A DNA stretch of 5,833 bases, taken from Candidatus Solincola jinzensis. GTDB taxonomy: Bacteria; Actinomycetota; Geothermincolia; Geothermincolales; RBG-13-55-18. The DNA is taken from the NCBI GenBank assembly GCA_015711875.1, contig MU158537.1, positions 4,038-9,870 of the forward strand, given 5' to 3'. This document shows positions 1 to 4,222 of the stretch, one piece after another. How positions within the stretch are numbered: position 1 is the first letter of the stretch; each line of letters starts with the position of its first letter. The position numbers and the translations under genes were made by a program. Under the pieces are notes generated by a model. It did no database searches, was not told the DNA's origin, and saw nothing but the letters and a program-made list of their open reading frames with translations.

Positions 1-2
1 TT

Positions 3-656
3 GGCGTACTACGAGAGTCAGGCCTGGTCGAGGTTCGCCGCGAGGCCACCTGGTCGTACTATTCCCTGAACCGCGAGCAGATGATGGTGTGCGATGACCT
101 CGCCGGCGTGAAGGGGGAGGCGCTGCGGGAGGCCGTGGAGGACGGGGCCGCGCTCCTCTCCATCTGCGGCGGTTACCAGTTATTGGGAAGACGCTTCCTG
201 ACTTACACGGGAGAGGACCTGCCCGGCATCTCCCTCTTCGATGTGGAGACGGTGGGCGGGGACACGCGCTTCATCGGCAACGTGGCCGTGGAGTGCGGCC
301 TGGAGGGGGCGGAGGGCACCCTGGTCGGCTTCGAGAACCACTCCGGTCGCACCCGCCTCGGCCCGGCATGCAGCCCCCTGGGAAAGGTGATCAGGGGGCA
401 CGGGAACAACGGCGAGGACGGCAGCGAGGGCTGCGTTTACCGCCATGCCATCGGCACCTACCTCCATGGCTCCCTCTTGCCCAAGAACCCACGTCTCGCC
501 GACTGGCTTATCCTGCGCGCCCTGCGCAGGCGGTACCAGCTCGAGGAACTGCCGCCACTGGATGACGCGCTGGAGGAGGCGGCTCACCGCGCCGCCCTGG
601 AGATGGTGCTGCGCGAGGGCAAGCGCTTCGGTCTCCCAGGCCTCCGGCGCCGCTGA
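3..656 (+). CDS. gatD: Lipid II isoglutaminyl synthase glutaminase subunit GatD (5'-truncated by window edge)
   Basis: Class I glutamine amidotransferase that supplies ammonia to MurT for amidating D-Glu to D-isoGln in the lipid II stem peptide, in the cytoplasm. The reading frame is open from position 3 with no stop, so the true start lies outside. Numbering from the internal ATG at 81, I see the nucleophile motif SICGGYQLLG (Cys29, bases 165-167), Arg63 in TRFIGN (equivalent to the substrate-site Arg of S. aureus GatD), GFENHSGRT, GHGNNGEDG, and TYLHGSLLPKN carrying catalytic His129 (465-467). These match GatD rather than CobQ or carbamoyl-phosphate synthase amidotransferases. The C-terminus is of normal length. 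Upstream of NREQ (69-80) the residues are unlike the family: the expected GGGxDREQ is not present, and the segment looks about 12 residues short. MurT would be expected immediately upstream. Family assignment is firm; integrity of the 5' part is uncertain. Confidence 0.9.
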   Translation, partial: GVLRESGLVEVRREATWSYYSLNREQMMVCDDLAGVKGEALREAVEDGAALLSICGGYQLLGRRFLTYTGEDLPGISLFDVETVGGDTRFIGNVAVECGLEGAEGTLVGFENHSGRTRLGPACSPLGKVIRGHGNNGEDGSEGCVYRHAIGTYLHGSLLPKNPRLADWLILRALRRRYQLEELPPLDDALEEAAHRAALEMVLREGKRFGLPGLRRR

Positions 657-669
657 CCTCCAGGCACCG

Positions 670-779
670 CAGGCATGGGGGTCAAACCTCGCTCTATGCC
701 TCAGGCATGTGGGTCTGGCCTCGCTTGGTGCCTGCTGCCGAACCGGTCAGGCACCGGGGACTGGCCTCGCGCTATACCT
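670..779. repeat. Three degenerate 32-bp repeats with inverted ends
   Basis: Units lie at 670-701, 702-733 and 748-779. The first two are directly adjacent; the third follows a 14-bp insert (734-747). All begin CAGGCA, share a central GGG..C and CCTCGC block, and end in CCT. Units 2 and 3 share CTGGCCTCGC. Each unit has complementary ends: AGGCAT/ATGCCT in unit 1, AGGCA/TGCCT in unit 2, and AGGCA/TACCT with one mismatch in unit 3. Each could therefore fold into a stem-loop as RNA or cruciform DNA. A further fragment, CAGGCACCG, sits just before unit 1 (661-669). The block starts 13 bp after the gatD stop, like REP/BIME-type intergenic elements, but no known family is recognised. Confidence 0.6.
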
Positions 780-920
780 GCTTCCCAAGCTACATCCAGG
801 CCATGCCCGCCGATGGTGGGAGAAAAGGCCGGGCGTTGGCGTAATGATGTCGTTGATGAGCAAAACGGCAGGCTTACGGTCTCTGCTACCTAAGACTTCG
901 ACATGCGGTCTGCTTATCGA

Positions 921-1000
921 GCATATGCCTCGCCTAGTGTAACTGTTTTTCAGCCGGTCTTCTTTTTCTCTTTTTTCTCTTCTTCATATGGCGCATATGC
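921..1000. promoter_or_regulatory. Cluster of CATATG palindromes, possible operator
   Basis: The palindrome GCATATGC occurs at 921-928 and again at 993-1000. A third CATATG at 985-990 is separated from the last by three bases (CATATG-GCG-CATATG). Three copies of an A/T-rich hexamer within 80 bp of a GC-rich sequence suggest a protein-binding site. It lies 167-246 bp upstream of the oxidoreductase start, far from the candidate promoter at 1045-1075. No binding protein can be named. Confidence 0.25.
958..985 (+). other. 28-nt uninterrupted pyrimidine tract
   Basis: All 28 bases on the + strand are C or T, mostly T, including runs of five and six T. It is followed directly by CATATG. As RNA it could act as a U-rich termination or cleavage zone for transcripts from gatD, but no strong GC hairpin precedes it. 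As duplex it is a purine-strand asymmetric tract. Its composition contrasts sharply with the surrounding GC-rich DNA. Confidence 0.6.
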
Positions 1001-1044
1001 ACGTACTGCTTTTGAACGATGGCCGTGGCGTTTTCTCGCCGCCA

Positions 1045-1075
1045 TTGGAGTCGGGCGGCCCGCTTTAGGTAGAAT
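1045..1075 (+). promoter_or_regulatory. Candidate promoter for the oxidoreductase gene
   Basis: TAGAAT at 1070-1075 is a good -10 hexamer (five of six to TATAAT). The nearest -35-like hexamer, TTGGAG at 1045-1050, lies 19 bp away, longer than the optimal 17. Predicted transcription would start near 1082, giving an 85-nt leader containing the small ORF at 1103. The same GGTAGAAT octamer lies upstream of the gene at 5467. The weak -35 limits confidence. Confidence 0.4.
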
Positions 1076-1102
1076 GTCTGCGGAAAGGAACGGAGACCGG
1101 CA

Positions 1103-1150
1103 ATGACGCGCTCCGTGGATGCGCGCCCGACCAGGAAGGGTTTGAGTTAA
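1103..1150 (+). CDS. Possible 15-residue leader peptide ORF
   Basis: ATG at 1103 opens a 15-codon frame, MTRSVDARPTRKGLS, ending at TAA 1148-1150. GGAG at 1092-1095 sits 7 bases before this ATG, a normal Shine-Dalgarno spacing. The stop lies 16 bases before the oxidoreductase ATG and just ahead of its ribosome binding site, so translation of this ORF could affect ribosome access to the downstream gene. A CGCGC/GCGCG stem (1107-1111 with 1121-1125) lies inside it. The peptide is basic (three Arg, one Lys) and shows no run of a single amino acid typical of classical attenuators. It may be a chance ORF. Confidence 0.25.
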   Translation: MTRSVDARPTRKGLS

Positions 1151-1166
1151 TGGCGAGGAGATTTCC

Positions 1167-2411
1167 ATGCGTTACGTGATCATAGGCAACGGCGGGGCCG
1201 GGGTGCGCGCCGCCCAGGCCATACGCGCCAGGGACACGGAGGGCGAGATCACCATCTTGGACCGGGAGGCCTATCCCTGCTACTACCGCATGCGGCTCCC
1301 TGACTACATCAGCGGGTGGAGAGAAAGGGACTCCGTCTTCTTCGTGAGAGACGCCTTTTACGGGGAAAACCGCATCGAGTTCAAGCGCGGCGCGGAGGTG
1401 ACGGGCGTGGACACGGAGGGACGCAGGATATGGCTCGAGGGTGGCGCAACGCTGCCCTACGACCGCCTCCTCATCGCGGCGGGAGCGAGGCCTCGCGAAC
1501 TCGCCTGCCCGGGGAGCGAGCTGGACGGCGTGGTCTACCTGCGCACCCTCGATCAGGCCGACGACATCATCCGCCGAAGCAAGGAGGCCGGAGCCGCGGT
1601 GGCCCTGGGCGGAGGTCTGTTGGGGGTGGAGATGGCGCGGGCCTTCAACGAGCTAGGCCTGGCCACCTCATACCTCATCCGCGAGGACCGCTTCTGGCCC
1701 CAGATGCTGGATGCGGCGGGGTCCTCCCTGGTGGAGAAGGTTCTGGAGGAAAAGGGGATCGAGCTGCGCAAGGGCGAGGGCATAGAGGAGGTCCTGGGAG
1801 AAAAAGGAAAGGTGGCGGGGGTCAGGACGACATCGGGAAGCGAGCTGCCCGCGGACATGGTGGGCATCGCCATAGGGGTTGTTTCCAACCTGGAGTTCCT
1901 GGAGGGCAGCGGGCTGGACACCGACCGCGGCGTGCTGGTGGACGAGGGCCTGCGCGCCTCGCTTCCCGACGTCTACGCGGCGGGGGATATAGCCCAGGCG
2001 CTGGACGTGGGCAGCGGCGAGCACCGCCTCGTCACCTCCTGGCTCAACACCCAGCGCCAGGGCGAGACGGCGGGCATCAACATGAGCGGTGGCGAGGCCT
2101 CCCTGGAGGCGGTGATTCCCTACAACGTCATAGTCATCTACGGCCTTCCAGTGGCCTGCATAGGCCTGGACCTGCCCCCGCAGGGCGGGGATTACGAGAC
2201 CCTCACCGGAGACTTCCCCCGCGACGGCAGGTACCGCAAGCTGGTGCTGCGCGACGGCGTCCTGGTGGGCGCCACCTTCATCGGCGAGATCAAGGAGGCG
2301 CAAGCCGCGGAAGCGCTCATCAAGAACAAAGCCGACCTCTCGGCGTGGCGGGACCGCCTCTTCGAGCCGGGCTTCGACCTACGGCGCCTGCTGGAGGAAC
2401 TGAAGGAATGA
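1167..2411 (+). CDS. FAD-dependent NAD(P)-disulfide-oxidoreductase-fold protein (NirB N-terminal/rubredoxin reductase type)
   Basis: A 414-residue cytoplasmic flavoprotein expected to move electrons between NAD(P)H, FAD and a small acceptor. Domains in order: FAD-binding Rossmann fold with GNGGAG at residues 7-12 and an acidic residue, Asp32, after strand 2; NAD(P)-binding Rossmann fold with GGGLLG at 148-153; second FAD motif VYAAGD at 269-274; and a C-terminal domain (about 320-414) with RKLVLRDG and LVGATFIG, as in NirB and NADH-rubredoxin oxidoreductases. There is no CxxxxC redox disulfide, and the Cys expected just before LPYYI in CoA-disulfide reductases is absent (RMRLPDYI at 41-48), so a thiol-reductase role is unlikely. 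The start is supported by GAGGAG at 1155-1160, 6 bases upstream. NirB's C-terminal sulfite-reductase-like domains are missing, so this is not a nitrite reductase. The ferredoxin gene 333 bp downstream is a possible partner, by inference. Acceptor and cofactor preference are unresolved. Confidence 0.88.
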   Translation: MRYVIIGNGGAGVRAAQAIRARDTEGEITILDREAYPCYYRMRLPDYISGWRERDSVFFVRDAFYGENRIEFKRGAEVTGVDTEGRRIWLEGGATLPYDRLLIAAGARPRELACPGSELDGVVYLRTLDQADDIIRRSKEAGAAVALGGGLLGVEMARAFNELGLATSYLIREDRFWPQMLDAAGSSLVEKVLEEKGIELRKGEGIEEVLGEKGKVAGVRTTSGSELPADMVGIAIGVVSNLEFLEGSGLDTDRGVLVDEGLRASLPDVYAAGDIAQALDVGSGEHRLVTSWLNTQRQGETAGINMSGGEASLEAVIPYNVIVIYGLPVACIGLDLPPQGGDYETLTGDFPRDGRYRKLVLRDGVLVGATFIGEIKEAQAAEALIKNKADLSAWRDRLFEPGFDLRRLLEELKE

Positions 2412-2433
2412 GAAACCGTTTCCCGGTTTCCCG
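2412..2433 (+). other. Hairpin directly after the oxidoreductase stop codon
   Basis: GAAACCG (2412-2418) and CGGTTTC (2424-2430) form a perfect 7-bp stem with a 5-base loop, starting at the base after TGA. The same stretch contains GTTTCCCG twice in tandem (2418-2425, 2426-2433). No T-run follows, so it does not meet the criteria for an intrinsic terminator. It could be a 3'-end stabilising or pausing hairpin. Confidence 0.45.
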
Positions 2434-2659
2434 GTATCAGGGGGATCACGCCTCCGGCGCCCACTCCAGAGGTTGAGCGGCTGGCTCCTTCGTACTGCTT
2501 TGCGCCTCTCTCCCGGGGTGCCACCTCCATCGTAAGGTCGGGAGCAAGCCCCGCGCGAAAAGGCGCCTTCCCTTACCCGTGCCTCTCCGGCGATGGTAGC
2601 TTCGATATCCCCACAAAAGCGGGTGTTGTTTTCCATGCCACGGTGTGCGTTCTTCCCCA
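2434..2659. other. Non-coding stretch before the ferredoxin promoter
   Basis: I see no supportable gene, RNA gene or known riboswitch. Frames across it on the - strand are open only as expected from base composition and show no family resemblance. A 10-bp palindrome AAGGCGCCTT (2560-2569) is present but is unremarkable in GC-rich DNA. Confidence 0.5.
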
Positions 2660-2688
2660 TTGCCTGGACTTGATCTCTGTGTTATAGA
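2660..2688 (+). promoter_or_regulatory. Sigma70-type promoter for the ferredoxin gene
   Basis: TTGCCT (2660-2665) and TATAGA (2683-2688) are separated by an optimal 17 bp, and TG at 2680-2681 gives an extended -10 (TGtTATAGA). Each hexamer matches four of six consensus bases. Transcription would start near 2695, leaving a leader of about 50 nt before the ATG at 2745. The locally A/T-rich sequence and the position in front of a gene with a strong ribosome binding site support the call. Confidence 0.55.
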
Positions 2689-2744
2689 TAGTTGGGGATT
2701 CCGGTAGCCCCCGTAGAGCAAGCCTTAGAAAAGGAGGATTCCGA

Positions 2745-2942
2745 ATGGGAGAGCCAAGCGACAAGAGGCCCGTTTTCGACGCGGACGAGTGCACCGGTTG
2801 CGGGTTGTGCGTTGACGAGTGCCCCAACGACTGCATCGACCTGAACGATGACGACGTGGCCTTCCTCGCCAGGCCCGAGGATTGCGACGGTTGCGGCACC
2901 TGCTCCGAGGAGTGCCCCTCCGAAGCCATCTCCATGGAGTGA
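2745..2942 (+). CDS. 2[4Fe-4S] ferredoxin
   Basis: A 65-residue acidic soluble electron carrier of the bacterial/clostridial 2[4Fe-4S] type. Two complete cluster motifs are visible: Cys16, Cys19, Cys22, Cys26 followed by Pro27, and Cys47, Cys50, Cys53, Cys57 followed by Pro58. As in the family, the last Cys of each motif should ligate the cluster nucleated by the other. An extra Cys30 follows the first motif. The N-terminal 11 residues precede the usual fold, and length is typical. The start is set by a strong AAGGAGGA at 2731-2738, 6 bases before ATG. It has its own promoter (2660-2688) and terminator (2954-2984), so it is probably abundant and monocistronic, with possible readthrough into the regulator. 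The oxidoreductase upstream is a plausible but unproven redox partner. Confidence 0.95.
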   Translation: MGEPSDKRPVFDADECTGCGLCVDECPNDCIDLNDDDVAFLARPEDCDGCGTCSEECPSEAISME

Positions 2943-2953
2943 TCCGGGGAGAT

Positions 2954-2984
2954 AAAAAGCAGGGGAGCCCGGGCTCCCCTTTTT
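2954..2984 (+). terminator. Intrinsic terminator after the ferredoxin gene
   Basis: AGGGGAGCCC and GGGCTCCCCT (2961-2980) form a perfect 20-base palindrome, effectively an 8-bp GC-rich stem with a 4-base loop. T at 2980-2984 provides the U-tract, and AAAAA at 2954-2958 precedes the stem, so the element could also terminate transcription from the opposite strand. It starts a few bases after the ferredoxin stop (2940-2942) and ends 17 bases before the regulator ATG at 3002. Confidence 0.9.
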
Positions 2985-3001
2985 AATTGAGGGGGTGGAT
3001 C

Positions 3002-3721
3002 ATGGGCGCTGAGAAAGGCGACTCCTCGCGGGTTAACATCTTCTGGAAAATCCCCATGTTCGAGTTCCTGGAGGCGGAGGAGCTCGACCGACTCTATTCC
3101 CTCTGCTCCACGGAGCGCTTCGCTAAAGGGGATTACATCTTCCTTGAGTGTGACCAGCCCCGCAACCTCTACGTGGTGGTCAAAGGCGAGGTCAAGCTGC
3201 TCAAGCAGACCGAGGACGGTCGGGAGACCATCGTGGAGATGGCCTATCCAGGGGAGATCTTCGGCGAGGAGGCGGTCTTCGACGGACAGCCCTACCCCAT
3301 GACCGCGCAGGCCCTGGATGACGTGGAACTCCTGTCCATCTCACGCAGCGACTTCTTTTCCTTCCTACGCGACAACCCCGACCTCGCCCTCGAGATCATC
3401 ACCGAGCTGGGCGCCAGGCTGCGCGAGGCGCAGAACACCATCCGCGCCCTGGCCATGGAGCGCGTGGAATGGCGCATCGCGCGCGTCCTGCTCATGCTCT
3501 CGCGCAAGGCGGGAGTGATGGAGGAGGACGGGGTGAGCATAGACCTCCCCCTTACGCGCCAGGACATCGCGGATATGGCGGCCACCACGGTGGAGACCAC
3601 CATACGCGTGCTCTCCAACTTCAAGAAGATGGGCCTGGTGGACACGGAGAAGGGCAAGATCATCCTCCGCGACCGCAAGCACCTCGAGGAGATGGTGAGC
3701 GAGGGCTGCCGGCAGCCATGA
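3002..3721 (+). CDS. CRP/FNR-family transcriptional regulator
   Basis: A 239-residue DNA-binding regulator. Residues about 14-130 form the cyclic-nucleotide-binding-like beta barrel (GDYIFLE, LYVVVKGEVKL, GEIFGEE), 131-165 the dimerisation helix, and 180-225 the winged helix-turn-helix (LTRQDIADMAATTVETTIRVLSNFKKMGLV). Recognition-helix residues Glu198 and Arg202 match the conserved Glu and Arg of CRP and FNR that read a GA in the half-site. The N-terminal cysteine cluster of FNR is absent; the only cysteines are Cys35, Cys50 and Cys236. The cAMP-phosphate Arg-Ser of CRP is replaced by Tyr98-Pro99. It therefore probably senses neither oxygen through an FNR-type cluster nor cAMP in the CRP manner. 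ATG 3002 is preferred over TTG 2987 because GAGGGGG (2989-2995) lies 6 bases before it, while TTG falls in the terminator tail. Targets may include neighbouring redox genes (inference). Confidence 0.92.
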   Translation: MGAEKGDSSRVNIFWKIPMFEFLEAEELDRLYSLCSTERFAKGDYIFLECDQPRNLYVVVKGEVKLLKQTEDGRETIVEMAYPGEIFGEEAVFDGQPYPMTAQALDDVELLSISRSDFFSFLRDNPDLALEIITELGARLREAQNTIRALAMERVEWRIARVLLMLSRKAGVMEEDGVSIDLPLTRQDIADMAATTVETTIRVLSNFKKMGLVDTEKGKIILRDRKHLEEMVSEGCRQP

Positions 3722-3806
3722 GTTGACCAGGCGCGGCGCTCCCCGGACACTCCCCCTGATGGCCTTGGGAAGAGAGACGGCAAAGGCGTGATCCCGGCCA
3801 CCTTGG

Positions 3807-3863
3807 CTAGCCGCAGATATGCCGGCTGATCGAGGTCATGGCGCGGCATCCGCAAGCGGCTAG
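3807..3863 (+). other. Nested inverted repeats, possible structured RNA leader
   Basis: An outer perfect 8-bp stem, CTAGCCGC (3807-3814) with GCGGCTAG (3856-3863), encloses a perfect 6-bp stem, ATGCCG (3819-3824) with CGGCAT (3844-3849). Shorter pairings (TGA/TCA at 3827-3829/3836-3838) are possible inside. CCGC at 3850-3853 could alternatively pair with GCGG at 3856-3859, competing with the outer stem. It lies 63 bp upstream of the glutaredoxin ATG. It does not resemble a tRNA or a riboswitch I know, and whether it is transcribed is unknown. Confidence 0.4.
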
Positions 3864-3902
3864 GATGTATCCTGAGCGTCGGCTCCATCATATCCGTATA
3901 GA
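3862..3902 (+). promoter_or_regulatory. Candidate operator and -10 element upstream of glutaredoxin
   Basis: AGGATGTATCCT (3862-3873) is a perfect 5-bp dyad around GT and could bind a dimeric regulator. TATAGA at 3897-3902 matches the -10 proposed for the ferredoxin gene, but no good -35 lies 16-19 bp upstream, and a start near 3909 would leave only about 17 nt before the ATG. An activator-dependent promoter with the dyad as its site would fit the geometry, but this is speculative. Confidence 0.25.
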
Positions 3903-3925
3903 GTCTTTAAGAGGAGGACCGTGAT

Positions 3926-4180
3926 ATGCCTGAGGTCAAGCTTTATTCCACCCCCACCTGTCCCTACTGCCGCATGGCCAAGGATTTCCTCGAGAAGGAA
4001 GGGGTGACCTTCTCGGTCATCGACGTCTCCGAGGACGTAAAAGCGGCCCAGGAGATGGTGGACAAGAGCGGGCAGATGGGCGTGCCGGTTTTGGAGGTCG
4101 ATAACACCGTCATCGTGGGCTTCGACCGCGAGACCTACCGCAAGGCCCTGACCGACGCAGGGGCTTTGTCCTCGTCCTGA
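3926..4180 (+). CDS. Glutaredoxin-family protein (CPYC)
   Basis: An 84-residue thioredoxin-fold thiol-disulfide reductase, cytoplasmic. The active site is Cys12-Pro-Tyr-Cys15 after the first beta strand (KLYSTPTCPYC). The cis-proline motif MGVPVLEV and the C-terminal GFDRE complete the fold, and length fits small single-domain glutaredoxin-like proteins (YruB/NrdH-like group). A dithiol CPYC site points to disulfide reduction rather than iron-sulfur carriage, which usually uses monothiol CGFS. The reductant (glutathione, mycothiol, a thioredoxin reductase or other) cannot be told from sequence. GAGGAGG at 3911-3917, 8 bases before ATG, sets the start. The next gene begins 42 bp after the stop with no terminator between, so the two are probably cotranscribed. 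Confidence 0.93.
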   Translation: MPEVKLYSTPTCPYCRMAKDFLEKEGVTFSVIDVSEDVKAAQEMVDKSGQMGVPVLEVDNTVIVGFDRETYRKALTDAGALSSS

Positions 4181-4222
4181 GAGGGCCCCCGGGACTCATA
4201 AAACGCTGCCACTGGAGCGCTC

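Larger units (their letters stand above)
657..1166. other. 510-bp intergenic region between gatD and the oxidoreductase gene
   Basis: No convincing protein gene lies here. Open frames crossing it on both strands lack family resemblance, and one contains a low-complexity Phe/Ser run that simply translates the pyrimidine tract at 958-985. The region holds 32-bp repeats (670-779), a short hairpin CCCGCC-GAT-GGTGGG (806-820) without a following T-run, a pyrimidine tract, CATATG sites, a candidate promoter (1045-1075) and a candidate leader ORF (1103-1150). I found no clear intrinsic terminator for gatD. The stretch around 930-1020 is distinctly richer in A/T than the flanking genes. Confidence 0.7.

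Noticed and set aside
670..779. CRISPR array
   Set aside because: Repeats of 32 bp have spacers of 0 and 14 bp, the copies are degenerate, and no cas gene is present.
806..820. Terminator after gatD (CCCGCC-GAT-GGTGGG)
   Set aside because: It is a short stem with a G-U pair and is followed by AGAAAAGG rather than a T-run.
445..942. 165-codon + strand ORF overlapping the gatD 3' end
   Set aside because: It is out of frame with the clearly coding gatD and runs through the repeat block. Its composition is that of a shadow frame.
903..1106. 67-codon + strand ORF rich in Phe and Ser
   Set aside because: Its middle is a translation of the pyrimidine tract. There is no credible ribosome binding site and no family resemblance.
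1167..2411. Assimilatory nitrite reductase NirB
   Set aside because: Only the FAD/NAD(P)-binding part is present. The BFD-like and siroheme domains are absent and the gene ends normally.
1002..2501. Shared 11-mer CGTACTGCTTT at 1002-1012 and 2491-2501 in two intergenic regions
   Set aside because: In a window of this size a few 11-base matches are expected by chance, and the flanks do not match.
2668..2690. FNR-type box near the ferredoxin promoter (TTGAT at 2670-2674)
   Set aside because: There is no matching ATCAA half-site at the right spacing.
2987..3721. TTG 2987 as the start of the CRP/FNR gene
   Set aside because: It lies right after the terminator U-tract with no ribosome binding site ahead of it other than the terminator stem. 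ATG 3002 has a well-spaced GAGGGGG.
3807..3863. tRNA-like fold
   Set aside because: There is no T-loop motif, no anticodon arm and no acceptor stem of the right geometry; the fold is a nested hairpin.
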